A program made the position numbers and the translations under genes. A model generated the notes under the pieces. The model was given only the letters and a program-made list of their open reading frames with translations. It did no database searches and had not been told where the DNA came from. A stretch of 64,000 nt of DNA, from the NCBI RefSeq assembly GCF_036711975.1, contig NC_091968.1, forward strand, positions 18,042,001 to 18,106,000, given 5' to 3'. This document shows, in pieces, positions 1-13,400 of the stretch (position 1 is its first letter; the number at the start of each line of letters is the position of its first letter). Source of the DNA: Onthophagus taurus. Taxonomy: Eukaryota; Arthropoda; Insecta; Coleoptera; Scarabaeidae.

Positions 1-2
1 CA

Positions 3-985
3 AAGCTTTATAAGAACATCCAAAGTGGATCTGAAGTGGAAGCTGATGAGTTATTCAGGTATTCCATAGAAAATGGATGTATTTTGAAGGGTATCCGTGT
101 AGTCATTCCTAAAAAGTTACAAAAAGGGATTTTGGATGAGTTGCATATTGGACATACAGGTATAGTAAGAATGAAGAACTTAGCAAGAAGCTATGTGTAG
201 CTATGTGTGTATTGAAGGTTTAGTAAAATGTTGCAGGAAATGTTGTTTATATAAGAATAATCCAAGCAAACAAACACCAAATCATCCTTGGGAGTATCCA
301 ACTCAGCCGTGGCAGCGTATTCACGTTGATTACGCGGGTCCGTTCCAGGAAAGGTATTTTCTAATAATAGTCGATGCTCATTCGAAATATCCTGAAGTGT
401 TTATTACAACCAAAACAGATTCTAAAACCACAATAAGGTTGTTGCGTGAAACATTTGCACGATTTGGCATTCCAACAACTTTAGTGAGTGATAACGGAAC
501 CTGTTTTACATCTCAAGAATTTCAGAAGTTTTTACAAGTTAATGGAGTCAAACACAAACTTACAGCACCTTATCATCCGGCTACGAATGGCCAAGCTGAA
601 AGATTCGTACAAACTGTCAAACAAGGATTAAGAACTATCTCAGGTGAAGGAGACTTATCTGTAAGGTTGACACGTTTGTTAATGCAATACAGGCGAATTC
701 CACATTCCGAAACGGGACAATCACCGGCGGAGTTGTTATTTAAGAATCATTACCGAACCAGGTTGGACTTGGTGAGAAGAGACCTTCCTGCAGAAAAAAA
801 TGATAGAATTCCTGATGGAACTTCGAGAGATTTCCAAGTAGGTGACTATGTACAGGCGAGATTTTATGCTAACAAAGATGAGAAGTGGAAGTTCGGAGAG
901 GTATCGCAAAAACATGGAAAACTACACTATGAGGTCAATATCGAGGGACAGTCGCACCGACGACATCAGGACCAACTGACAAGTT
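3..985 (+). pseudogene. Gypsy integrase (pol C-terminal region), frameshifted
   Basis: The integrase joins element cDNA to host DNA. Frame 3 from the left edge reads a His/Cys zinc segment (HIGHTG and downstream Cys pair) until a stop at 198-200. There AGCTATGTGT is present twice in tandem (189-198 and 199-208), shifting the rest into another frame, open from 193. The core shows the three catalytic acids: Asp in HVDYAGPF, Asp in VSDNGT and Glu in GQAERF. A GPY/F-like C-terminal region follows near FQVGDYVQAR. The frame is then cut at 985 by a LINE and resumes at 3017. The frameshift means no intact integrase is made. Confidence 0.85.
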
Positions 986-3004
986 TCTTCTCTTTGCAAC
1001 CAAAGAGATAGCCCTTTGTGCTTTCATAGATATAGAGGGTGCGTTTGATAACACCTCATATGAATCCATAGAGAAGGCTTTAAACGCAAAAGACATACAT
1101 CCGTCGACAATCAAGTGGTGTATAGCCATGTTGAAAAGTCGGCAGATCACAGCCAGTCTGGGAGGCGAGTCGCTGACTATAAAGGCGCTAAGAGGATGTC
1201 CCCAAGGGGGAGTGCTATCACCTCTATTATGGTGCCTGGTAGTTGATGACTTGATGAACATCCTAACTAAAAACGGATTTAAGATACAAGGGTATGCTGA
1301 TGACCTGGTAATCACAATCCGAGGTAAATATGATTCAATCATAACTCAGCTAATGCAGAAAGCCCTACTACTCACCAGTACTTGGTGCAAAAGCAATGGG
1401 CTCAGCATCAATCCCAATAAAATCGAAATAGTCCCTTTCACTCGGAGAAGGAAGCTACAAATAAAAGCACCCTCCATTGAAAGCAGAACTATTAACCTCA
1501 AAACAGAAACCAAATACCTAGGGGTAATACTTGATAGTAAACTAAACTGGAACTCACACTTAGATAAGGTGAGGAAAAAGGCCATCATGGCAAACCAGAT
1601 CTGCCGCAGGCTCCTAGGAAGGAACTGGGGTCTCAAACCACGAATGGCTCATTGGGCCTACGTAGCAATAATCAGACCCATGGTCGCCTACGCCTCATTG
1701 GTTTGGTGGCCAAAAACAAAACATAAGACAGCTCAACAACAGCTGGCACAAATCCAGCGGTTAGCATGTCTTAACATAACGGGTGCAATGAGATCCTGTC
1801 CGACGGCTGCTTTGGAAGCCCTACTTGGTCTCACACCGCTCCACATATATATACAAAAGGAGGCAGCCGTAAGTGCCTTATCACTGAAAACAGTTTCTTC
1901 ACTCAAGTTGATGCAGGGTAATATCAGAGGACACCTCGAGATCCTCAAAGACCCATATCTAAATCACCTGATTGAAATTAAAACGGACCTTATACCGACG
2001 GAATACAATTTCAACCAACCGTATAAGGTCATATTTAGTAGCAGGGATGATTGGGCGAAAGGAGGGCCTCAACTAAAAAGAGGAGCCCTAGCCTGGTACA
2101 CCGATGCTTCAAAGACAGTAAGATCTGGAGTAGGCATGGGCATCAGTGGACCAAATAGCCACATCAAATTGCCCCTCAGCTCGGACTTAACAATTTTCCA
2201 AGCAGAAGTTCTTGCTATAAACTTCTGCACCGCTTTGAACCTACAGAAGGGACAAAAAGGTGCATCCATAAACATTTTCACAGACAGTCGGGCCGCCTTA
2301 AAGGCAATTCAGGCCTACACGTGTGGCTCCGCACTGATCAGAGAGTGCACCAACAACCTCAGAGAACTCGCTAGGGGCAATGATGTTACCCTATGGTGGG
2401 TTCCAGGTCACAGCAACATTGAGGGCAATGAGAAGGCCGACAAGCTGGCCAAAGAGGCAGCAAACACGCCCTTCATTGGACCCCAACCTGGATGTGGACT
2501 ACAAAAAAGCCACCTAAAACAAATAATCAACAACTGGGAGGCTTCAAAGATAGCCTTACGCTGGAAAGAACTTCCAGGTCACAGACAAGCGAAGAGTATG
2601 ATAACTCCGTCGCAAAACAAAACCAAAGAGGTTTTATGCCTCAGCAAAGGGGATCTAAGAACGCTCTCAGGCTACCTAACCGGCCATGTGCCCCTAAAAT
2701 ACCACCTCTTCCACATTGGACAAGCTGAGGATCAAACTTGTCGACTATGCAACGACGAGTCAGAAACTGCTGAACATATACTGTGCAATTGCGTCGCCAG
2801 AGGACGTCTAAGGCACAACGTCTTCGGTAAAACTCCCCTGTTACCTACCGACATAAAGGTTCAAGACCTCAGGACAATACTAAGGTTCATTAAGGACCTA
2901 CATTTGCCCTAAACCTTTGGAGGGCTAAAGTTACAATAGATCTTATAGGTCGCGGTAACGAGAGGGGCCGCCCTCCTCAGCCCGGCAGCAATAATAATAA
3001 TAAT
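986..3004 (+). mobile_element. I-clade LINE, 5'-truncated, inserted in Gypsy pol
   Basis: A non-LTR retrotransposon fragment of about 2.0 kb ending in a TAA-repeat tail, the 3' end typical of I elements. AACTGACAAGTT occurs at 974-985 and again at 3005-3016, so the insertion has a 12-bp target duplication (the first AA may belong to the tail). The interrupted Gypsy frame continues exactly across the duplication. The left end lies within the RT domain, so this is a 5'-truncated dead-on-arrival copy. Related copies lie at 13024-13680 and 51656-51905. Confidence 0.9.
987..2912 (+). pseudogene. I-type LINE ORF2 fragment: reverse transcriptase and RNase H
   Basis: The open frame has no start because the element is 5'-truncated; it begins in RT motif A (FIDIEGAFDN) and runs to the stop at 2910-2912. 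RT continues with GCPQGGVLSPLLW and the catalytic YADD. A complete RNase H domain follows, with acids visible in WYTDASK, the FQAEVLA glutamate, IFTDSRAAL and GNEKADKLA. The C-terminus has a CCHC-like knuckle (CRLC...HILCNC). RNase H behind RT is diagnostic of the I/R1 group. The endonuclease and ORF1 are missing. The frame is unbroken over 640 codons, suggesting a fairly young insertion. Confidence 0.88.
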
Positions 3005-3230
3005 AACTGACAAGTTGTGGAAAAACCAATGACGAAAGTGAGCCGACTGTTGAAGAAACGCCAAAACCAGAAAATACAGAGAAAAGTGATTCAGATCCAA
3101 TTCCGGAAGTGATACAACAGAATGTTCTAGGAATAAGGAAATCATCTAGAATTAGGAAACCTCCAAATAAGTTAAATCTTTGACAACTTAATTTGCAGTG
3201 GTTAAACTTTTTAAACGGGGAAGAGGAAGG

Positions 3231-3480
3231 TGTTATATATCTGGAGAGTTTTGACATTCGGGGGTTGGTAATATGTTTTTCGACGGTTAACGATTCGCAA
3301 ATTTACATGTACAACAGTTACAAATAAATCATAATTATTAAAGTAAGTTTATTATTAAATACATATACAACAGTACATCTCTCATTAGTTATCAGTTCAT
3401 CACAAGCACATATGTTCCTGAGTATGATGCATGCGTAGCATTTGTTATAGGAGTATCGATATTAATTTATAGTATCAACA
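3231..3480 (+). repeat. Probable Gypsy 3' LTR
   Basis: The sequence starts TGTTATATAT directly after a purine-rich tract (AAACGGGGAAGAGGAAGG) that would prime plus-strand synthesis, and ends TATCAACA, giving TGTT...AACA short inverted ends over 250 bp. A polyadenylation-like AATAAA lies in the middle. The left boundary is well supported by the tract. The right boundary is inferred only from the terminal CA and cannot be confirmed without the 5' LTR. Confidence 0.5.
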
Positions 3481-4405
3481 TATTTCTGTAATTTCCTACT
3501 TTTGTGAGTAATCAGTGCGGTGAATAACAATCGAGGTAGCAATCCTTTTCTAAAGTAGCCATTCAATATGACCGTACTAATAAGTTCCAAATAAGAACGC
3601 GCAAAATACAGAAATTACAAATTTTAGCAACTGTACATAGAGTCGCCTATTTAGATGATGACGTAAGGGTATAGGTATTAACAGAAATTGTAAAGAAATT
3701 GGGGAAGATATTGCAAAATTATAAGGAATTAACTAAAAATTAAGAAATTGTTGGGTATTACAAGGATATTTTAGGTATTGCAAGGAAACGCACGAATATT
3801 ACCGGTATTAAGGAATAAGGTATAAGGAAGTGTAGGAAATGGTGTACAAATATTGACCAGCGAATTACAACTTACAACTTTAATCTTATAATACATGTTT
3901 GAAGTTCATTGAATTTTTTATAAGATCTAATCCACCGAATTGGATGTAATAATTATTTTCTAGAACGGTATTAAAGTATGGTAAAAGTAAACACTTAAAG
4001 ATTAAAAAATTGTGACTAAGAATAAAATTATCTGCATGTAAATACCGTAGTATTTGGGTTTTTTGAAGATTCAAGACAACTTTACCATCCCATTGTTTCA
4101 ATTAACAAAGGATTTGTGCAACAAAGGATGTGCCAGAAATTCAGATTCACTTTCCGGAGATGTCCCAGAGATTCAGATTTTTTATATATATATTTTTTTG
4201 CAATTATTAATCATTAATCATAAACCGATATAATAACAAAATAAAACGAGAAATTTCCTGTGAAGCATTTACCGATTAATCCTATCGAATTTATTGCATC
4301 TATATTCTTATCTAAATATTTCTCACACTCAACGAACAATTATGTTGTAAACAAGAATTTTTAGATATGTATCAAAATTTTTTTAAGCAAACATTCGAAT
4401 TACTC
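3481..4405. other. Intergenic AT-rich sequence, no gene seen
   Basis: No coding pattern, RNA gene or recognisable repeat was found between the Gypsy LTR and the promoter of the VWD gene. Short AT runs near 4180-4200 are simple sequence. Upstream regulatory elements for the downstream gene probably lie here but cannot be identified by eye. Confidence 0.5.
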
Positions 4406-4441
4406 TATATAAACGATCTCACTTCATCCTCAGTTCAGTAT
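4406..4441 (+). promoter_or_regulatory. TATA box and initiator of the VWD gene
   Basis: TATATAAA lies at 4406-4413 and an arthropod initiator TCAGTA at 4435-4440, with its A at 4437, 31 bases after the start of the TATA box. The first ATG follows at 4452, giving a 5' leader of about 15 bases. A second TCAGT at 4430 is less well spaced. Confidence 0.65.
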
Positions 4442-4451
4442 ATCAATCAAA

Positions 4452-7400
4452 ATGATTCTAAAAACCATAAAATTATACTTTTCGTTTTTATTAATTTGTT
4501 TTAATGCGGAATTTTTAAGCGCTGAAGAACAATGTGAAAGAGGGGTATTTAATCATTAATAATTATTTAATTATATTTTAATTATTTTTTTTTAATAAGC
4601 TTATTTCTGATTGCGTCGTTTTTGGTAACATCCACGTCAAAACTTTCGATGGAAACGTTTACGATTTTAATTCAAGCTGCACTTATAATTTAGTATCAAT
4701 CAAAGCTAAAAATTTAGATGTTAATTTATTAAGAGATCCTACACTGTTACAAGTTAAATATGCATCACGCGATTTCCAGTTAATCATAACAGGTTGAAAT
4801 AAATAATTAATTAAAATTAAACTTAAAAATTAACTTAAATCACTTCAGATACTTCGATTACGTTTACAAGAGATGGAATTCCTTACAGTATTCCTCAAAC
4901 TTTAAACGGATTATCGGTTTCAAAACCTGGGCGAATGGTTATTCTTGAAATTAAATCGATTGGAATGAAAATTAAATTCGATGGAACGGTAACACTTAAT
5001 TTTTTTAATCCGTTATAATCTAACATATTAATTTTTTTATTAGACCGTTGAAATAGTACAAAATAACGATGATTTCGATCACATCATGGTGGGTTTGTGT
5101 TCAAATAATGATGGATGCGCCGATAACGATTTGATAACTTCCGATGGGAGTTTAACCGAATCAGAAATTATTTTTGCAAATAGTTGGACTTTAGAACCAT
5201 GTTCAACTGGATCCTTTGAAAACGCTTGCGGCGACAACGATCGTTTGAACGCCCAGGCTTTAAATTATTGTAAAAATATCACTTCGTTAGCGCAATTTTC
5301 AAACTGCCAAGAATACTCAACAGATTTTTTAAATATCTGCATCTCAGAATATTGTAGTTGCAAACTTGTTAATCGATGGGAGTGTATGTGCGAAATGTTG
5401 GACGCTTTCGTTAAAACTTGCAATGTTAATACAAATTCAATCACCGAGTGGAGGGAACCAAAATTATGCCGTAAATCTTTTTAATAACAAAAAATTAATT
5501 TTAAATTTAATTATTATCATGTTTAGCAATAATTTGTTCAAACCCGGATCAACATTTCTTATCTTGCGCTCCAGATGGAAAACAGTTATCTTGTGGAGAA
5601 GAATTTGTCGAAACTCCCTCAATAAACGATTGCGAAGAAGGTTGTTATTGCCCATCGGGAATGAGACTTTTCCAAGGGAAATGTCTTTTCGAAGATGAAT
5701 GTCCTTGTTTTTACGAGGATAACTGGTACGAACAAGGATCATCTGTTGCTTTAGAGTGTAACACTTGCATTTGTAAAAAAGGAAAATGGGCGTGTACTGA
5801 TGTAAGTACTCTATTTATTTATTTATCTACGACTGCTTGGATAAGTCATCATTACCGCACTCATTTGAGGTGATTTGAGTTACGTAATGAAGTTCATTAC
5901 CGCACTGGTTTCATTACGTAACGCATTTTTAGCCTAATCAGAACAGACTTAATTTATTGAAACGAGCAACAATACAAAAGAAAAAGTGCTATCTACTTAC
6001 AGAGAAACAATACTATTTATTATAAACATTAATTGTTATGTTTTTACATTTCAAAACACTTATTCCAGATGAGTAAACATGTTGTTGAAACTGATAATTT
6101 AAAATTGTCAACAATCATTTCAAAATATTTTTATAAATGTCAAATAGACTTTTCTAAAGAAATTGATTTTTTAGTTATTTTTAGCAGTCGTAGATAAAAT
6201 GGCCTACGACCTCGTCGTGCAATTCTCCACACTCGTACTGTAATTATGTTTCTAGACCACTTGTAATATAAATAACTATTATTTAATTAAAATATACATT
6301 TTTTTTTGTTGTAATTAGTATATTTGCGTCACCGATGGAGGATGTTGGGGGGATCCCCATTATACCACTTTTGATGGGAAAAAATACGATTTTATGGGGA
6401 AATGTACTTATTATGTCGTAAGAGGAATCGGATTTGATATTATGTGCGATCATTTCGTGTACAAATCAAAAGCTTTTGTTGTAAGTAATAATCATCATAA
6501 TCTCTTAACGTCTCAATATTTATTAGAATATAATTTTTTTATTACCAGAAAGATTTTGAGTCTTCCTTACCATCATATTGCGCCAGGGTCATCGTTAAAG
6601 TTCAAAACGATGTTATCGAATTGGAACAGAAACACGTTGTTAAAGTTAATAACGAGCAAATTAGTTGGCTTCCCCACAGAGTTTCCGGTATTGAAATTAC
6701 CAATCCAAGCAGTCAATTTACACAAGGTAAATTAATAACTTTATAATTAATTCTAACTAATTATGGTTTTAATTTCTAGTTAACTTAAGGAATTACGTTA
6801 GTGTTTCATGGAATGGTGACAGCAGAATCACAGTTAGTATTCCAACATCGATGAAGGGTCGTATTAATGTAAGTATTAAAAGTATTAGTGTAAGTTGATG
6901 TGTGCAACAAATAATTGGCTCCAGATGTCCGTCTTGTTTACGCTACTCCAAAACTATCACGTCAGCACTATGTTTCATTACTATAATGGTTGGTCTTATA
7001 GAAGTAGCAATCCACACTCTTCGCCATCGTTCATCTTTGGTGAACCCAAATATGACCTCCAACATATGACTTTCCAATCTAAACCATCCATTCAGTACCT
7101 AACCTTCGGGATGGCTAAGTGTCTGATGTTTCGCGCCACTAACACATTTCGAAGTGTCAGAATCGGTACATTGGCTTGCCATTTAACAAATACTTCGTGA
7201 TCATATAATTCATCACACATAAGGTCTGGAAAAAATTGGTGACCTCTTAATTTATATTTGGGTGACGTTGCCTGCAGTAAACGTTTAAAAAAGACACCTG
7301 TCACAAAATTAAAGGGCAAATTTTGACCAACAAGGATATTTTTTATAATCTTTATTTCTAGCTTCTTGTGCATCTTCTGAAAGTTGTCCTATTGGTAATA

Positions 7401-10400
7401 CAGCATATTGTATGATGCTTTCACCGTGAATAAGTATTTTGTTTCTGGAAGCAGGCATGTAGTACCATTTATATAGCTCTGCATACAGTTCTGCTATTTT
7501 ATATGCGTATTCCCCAAACTTTGTGGCCTCTAATGTTTGAAGAATTATGGAAAACCTTTTAATTAAATCCTCATCTACTCCTGTAATATCTGCTGTGCAA
7601 GAAGGATTAGAAAAGAATCTTCTAGCAGTGTTACCATCGTTGGAGTTTCCAGTACCTTGTCGAGGCTTATCAATAATTATACCTACTTCATCTCTAAATC
7701 GGTCTTGTACTTGTTTTTTCTTAGTCTCTTTTTCAATCTTGTGTAAAGGATCAATGGCAGACCATTTTTTAAATGAAGATTGTACGAGATATGAAGAATC
7801 AATTCCATAAATCTGATTCAAGCGTGTAAAGATGAAAGACCAAATTTATATGTATCTTCCCGAGATGGTTTTGTCACCTTCTCCAGATTATTCATTTCCG
7901 TTGGTTTGGCAAGGCATACCGTACAAGTAGATCTAGAAGGAGTGTCTGTTAATGTGCTGCATACTTTTCTATCGATCATTGTAAAAAATAATTGGTAGTT
8001 TACACTAAATTGCTTAACACCTACCATTATAAGTGTTGGCGCTAACTTATCAATTTGGGATTCTATATTTGAAGATAGACATCTGATTCTCTCCGCAGTT
8101 TCTTTTGCAACCTCTATAGATATGGGTCTACAGAATCGAGTCGAAGAAGGAGATGGGTTTTCCCATAATATTGTTGTGAATGTTTTGTCGGTTATACGCA
8201 ATGGGACTAATGATGAAATAAACAAATTAGAATCGGTTATTTGATCTGTTTTATCTTACAGAATCTGTTTATATTGGCTTTGTCCAGAGGGCCCATCACA
8301 TCCTCACTTACACATTAATATGAGATCAGTTACCGTAGGATATTTTAACACTTCCTCTAATTGTGTTTTAAAAAGTCTCTCGTAATGTTATACTGGCACT
8401 TACTGGTGTGACAGTTATCGATAGAGGATGTGAGCTCACTGAAAATTGATGAGCGTCAATGAGCGGATAAATACACTTTTGCAAGACAACTCATTTTAGA
8501 ATATTTGAAACTGTTTGTTTTCCACCAAACAAATGGATCTTCATCTCGTTTTACGAGTTCTCCGGGTAAATAACAGTCCAGTTCAATTGCTATCCTATTT
8601 CTTGGATTGAAGTCTTTAACGGCCTTACTAGACGAAGCTATGTCTTTATAGCAGTCCCGGAAAATACCATAACTTCGATTGATCCCACTTGTTGAAGGTA
8701 ACTCTTCATCGTTATCTCTATCATCGCTACTGCTGCTCTCTGAATTAAATTCCCTTTGAAGTGCTTCTAAAAAAAAGGTACGCCTTATAACAGATATGTT
8801 TTCAGATGAGAAAAATTGAAAACGAAATCGAGGATCAAGTAACGTTGCCATATAATAATTTTTTTCGATTTCTATATTTTCAAATCTTATCTTTACCCCT
8901 TTCAATAAAGTAAGTCTCATTTCAGTTAAATTTTCTGAAACGAGATCGTCTTTCGATAAGTATTTTATTAATGTTTTTACATTCGGAATTACGGAGGAAA
9001 TGGTAGCAGAGGAGGAGCTTCCCAATTTAGTAATTTCTTCTAGCGGCTTAAGAAGCAACATACATTCATTAACAGTTGCCATTCTGCTACAGACAGATTC
9101 TGAAACTTTACATCATTTTCAGAAATATATAGTGTAACCGCCCTCTTTTGTTCACACAATCGAGCGAGCATGTAAAACGTGCTATTCCATCTCGTGCGGA
9201 CATCTTGGATGAGTTGATGAAAAGGTAAACCAAGTTCTCGTTGATGGTCTTTTAATTTTTCTTGGGCCGATTCAGAGTGGTGAAAATGGGTCACAATACG
9301 TCTTGATGCGATCATCATCTGAGTTACATTTTCCTGAACACATATAGCTTCGTTTACCACCAATTGCAACGTGTGAATGAAGCAAGGAATCGGGTCGTAC
9401 ATGGAGTCATTAAGGGCTTTGACCATATTAGCACCATTGTCACGTAAAATAACGTGTACTTTTTCTTGTGGTATGTCCCAAATTGTCATAATTTCAGATA
9501 TTGCACTGCGAATATTGTTCGCTGTATGTTGCCCAGGAAAATGTTTCATATCCAGAACACAGTGTTTTTGTGTGAAATCATCTGTTAGCCAATGAATTGT
9601 TAAGCTAATAAAACTCTGCATATTGTTGTCATTACTCCACATATCTGTCGTTGCAGAAACTGCTACAGCTTGGGATATTTCTTTTTTTATGACATTTTTG
9701 GTTCTGTTATATATATCTGGAATTATTACGTCGTGTCGGTTATATGTTTTCGGCTAGGACTTTTATATTTTTTCTTCATTTTTTTTATTAACCTTACAAA
9801 ACTAGTGTTTTCCACTATGGATATCGGCTGAGTTTATTTCTTTTGTTCTACTATCAATCTCACTCCACTGGGTACTAAAAGATTCTTTAATAGTTTGTTG
9901 TATTTTCATTTTTTTGGGGGGATTTTGTAAAAAAACTTTTATTTCTGTCGGATGGTTTTCTTGTGACTTCTGAACATGCTTTCCTGTTCAGAAGACGCTT
10001 TCCTGAATTTAAATTAAAGTCACTTTACGCTGTCGCAAAACATTTCTTTACGTTTGTTAAAAATATTATAAGTATTTAAGTATTAGTATTTAAGTTTAAA
10101 ATTAGGCTTATAGAACAACCTTTCAAATAACCCTGTATAATGACTAAATGACTAGCATTTAACAAAAGGCTGGATATTCAATGTGAAATTAGATAGTTTT
10201 ATCTTCGATTTGCTAAAAAAATTATGAAAATCGATGTAAAAATAAGAAAGTTATCACACTTCAAACTTTACCAAAAATTGACGTGTTGCGTTTTTTTGCA
10301 CCTGAGTGTATATTAATTAAATTATATTATATTAGAAATAATATAAATTGTTTTCAATTTTATTATTTTATTTATTTTCATGTCTGTTAATGTTAGACAG

Positions 10401-13400
10401 TTATCCAAACACGTATATACACTTACCTTTTATGTGGTTTATAAGGGAACTATTTGTTGCTGATTTTCCTTTTCCACCTCTTGAAATAAGAGCATTGCAA
10501 ATTGTACATTCTGCTTTACTCTCCTCCTCGGAATCTTTGAAAAACATCCAAACTTTCGATTTTTTTGTTGTACTCATATTTTTCACGACACTAATTTAAC
10601 TCAATGATTGAACTAACTTCTCACCTCGCTTGTCACTTACCAAATAAGCAGTAACCAAATTTTTCGTATACTCACAAGTTCAGACATGTACGGCGATTAA
10701 TGCAAATATAACCAAGATAGAACTCGGGGAAGCACCGACTTCGATTATCGAGATTTGAGAAATATTCGGTTAGGCCGAATATTCGGCCGAATATACGATT
10801 CAAATGTCGGCCGATATTCGGTATTCGGATATTCGGCTAAACTACTATTCGTCACATCACTAGTAATAACTATATAATAATTTACATCCTTGTGTTGCAG
10901 CGCATGATCCTAATATATTATACTGATACCTAGATAGTCCTATATCTGCCATTAGAGCCAACGAATTTTCTTTACTCAATAGACTTTCGATACCTTCATT
11001 TTGGAATAATACATGATAAACCAAATCTTGCTGTTCCATTGATGTATTTTTTATACTTTCAATAATATTTGCGTTCCTAATTTGGCCTTCTGCTCACAGT
11101 CCTTGCAAAAATGCATGACGTAATTGATCCAAACCTTCAGTCTGCAGTAAGCGAGTTGAATTTCTTCTCTTTGTCCGTTCACTGGAATCATCAAATGTTT
11201 TACACAGACGGCCTTTTTCTGAGATTATTGCAGACGTAGATGGTAGATTTTTAGATACACAACGAAATCTTTATCTGACCATTCAGAATATTGCTCTAAA
11301 AAGCGTTCTTTTATTCTATGAGATGCAGACCATTTAATTTTGAAAGACGGCAGCAGACGTTCTTGAATATTTTGAACAACACAATTGATCTTCTTCAGAT
11401 AAATGAAAACGTCCTGCGATATAATTACGAGCAGAAGAAATATGTTTGCCATGTTCAATAAACTCTAGGCATAATTCTTTGATTTTTATAACAAACTGAG
11501 ACATTGCAGTATTTACCAATCGAATAGAAGTATTACTACTAATTGATATGGTACTCATATTTATACGTAAACCTAAATGTTTTTCTTTGTGGTGTAATCG
11601 AATATCAATATATGGAAAACAATGGCAGATAATTTTATAACAAACCTGTATTTATACGTAAACCCAAATGGTTTTATTTAACTTTGCGGTGTAGCTAAAT
11701 AACAATAGGTGGAAAACAAGCAACGTCAATAAAATTGATAATTTTGGAACAAACAATGTTTATAAATTTATTAATAACCTACTTTTTTTTAGAATTCACA
11801 AAACAATACCAATTCAATAGGGCAAAAACGGGAACGAGATTTTATTATGAGCACATTCTACATTAAATTAGGAATCTTTTGATACCAAACTGTAGTCGTA
11901 GGTAGATTTAGCTCATAACGATATATCTACTCAAACATAAATTATTCATTAACTAGCAGTCTTATACAAAAGAAAATCTAGCAAGAAAACTAGCGAAGGT
12001 AATGACATGTTCTTGTATAAAATGAATACAATACATATCAAAGTTAGTATATACGAGAAATTAGAAGTATTTCCGAAATGGTTTCTAAAATAAAAAGTTT
12101 GAAGTTGAACAGATTTTGGCCAGCAAAACAGCGTTCGCTGAATCTGTTCGATGAACGAACTATAGCCTCTACTACTAAACACGATTATTCGGACGTTTGG
12201 CGTCTCTCTATCGCATGAACATGTGTGAACTTGTATCTCGCCAAATCTTTCGCATTAAAAGTTGCGAATGCGAAAGCTTGATAACGGCGAAACATTCTCA
12301 CATTGCCAATGCGAACGCAAATATTCGTTACAACCCTAGTTAATAGTTCTGTGGTGGGCACTCCAACACCAAGTCGCAAGGTAAACGCAGCTCGGTGTCA
12401 ACAATACTAGCCGGTATCTGTCCCGTAGATTGGACAGCAGATCAATATGTCAGCAAGAACAAATAAAGATGCATATCTCGTTGATGGTAAAAACCTACCG
12501 ACTCATGATCCTATTCATCCACTCTCCCATTCTATCGGAATTTGAGTGGAATATTGTTCTTGTCTTCTTGATGTTTAGCACCTTACAAACAGCAGATCGA
12601 GTCTTGTATGAAGGCATCCACTATTGTTGTAATTTCCTAGTTTGGCAAGGCATAAGCTTCCACTCATTTGCTGATGTAGTGCATGTACAATATAGTATAC
12701 AATATAGTAGTCCATATAAAGATGTATTTATTGCTTCCATCACTTTTGGGAAATGGACCACCGAGTTTGTATTGTTGCATTGGTGCCTTCCTGCGCCAAT
12801 CTTTAGTTAACACTAAATAATGCACATCCTCAGTGTTCCAGTGGTCATCTATGACAGCTGTCCTGCACACTTGAGCTTTGTTCAAGTCCGTGTATTGCTT
12901 ACAGTATTCTGGACATGGTCTTCTTGACAGGATATTAACGTTGCAATGTACTCTATCGAAGTCGAACTCTAGAATCTGTCAATCCATTTTGCAATCTTCT
13001 CGTCAGGATTTTTATTGTAGCCTTGTTATATTATTATTATTATTGCTGCCGGGCTGAGGGGAGCGGCCCCTCTCGTTACCGCAACCTATAAGATCTACTG
13101 TAACGTTAGCCCTCCAAAGATAAAGTCAAGGGAATTTTACCGAAAATGTTGTGTCTTAGACGGTCTCTAGCGACGCAATTGCACAATATATGTTCAGCAG
13201 TTTCTGACTCGTCGTTGCATAGTCGACAAATTTGATCCTCAGCTTGTCCAATATGGAAGAGGTGGTATTTTAGGGGCGCATGGCCGGTCAGGTAACCTGA
13301 GAGCGTCCTTAGGGCCCTTTGCTGAGGCATAAAACCTCTTTGGTTTTGCTTTGCGACGGAGTAATCATACTCTTCGCTTGTCTGTGACCTGGAAGTTCTT

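Larger units (their letters stand above)
1..3480 (+). mobile_element. Gypsy-type LTR retrotransposon, 3' portion, interrupted by a LINE
   Basis: Only the end of pol and a 3' LTR lie in the window; the element enters from the left edge. It carries an H2C2 zinc-binding segment, the integrase core, the pol C-terminus (resuming at 3017 after the inserted LINE and stopping at 3182-3184), a purine-rich stretch just before 3231, and an LTR-like sequence. The pol tail after the LINE has the basic Arg-Lys-Pro-Pro ending usual in Gypsy pol. The element is dead: a 10-bp tandem duplication shifts the frame and a LINE sits in pol. The family assignment from integrase and LTR position is secure; the exact clade is not determined. 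Confidence 0.85.

Noticed and set aside
935..1342. Antisense open frame opposite the LINE RT
   Set aside because: It mirrors the coding strand of Gypsy/LINE sequence, crosses the insertion junction and has no motif of its own.
4180..4205. TATATATATATTTTT run as a promoter
   Set aside because: Simple sequence without a following initiator or ORF; the TATA box at 4406 is correctly placed for the gene.
5366..5698. 110-codon frame overlapping exons 4 and 5 of the VWD gene
   Set aside because: It reads through the intron in the wrong frame; the spliced frame keeps the Cys pattern of C8 and TIL.
10348..10599. Plus-strand 83-codon frame
   Set aside because: It is the complement of the hAT BED-finger coding region, which has clear Cys/His spacing on the minus strand.
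12185..12345. hAT-like terminus reading TAGGGTTGTAACGAAT on the minus strand
   Set aside because: No partner terminus or target duplication could be identified.
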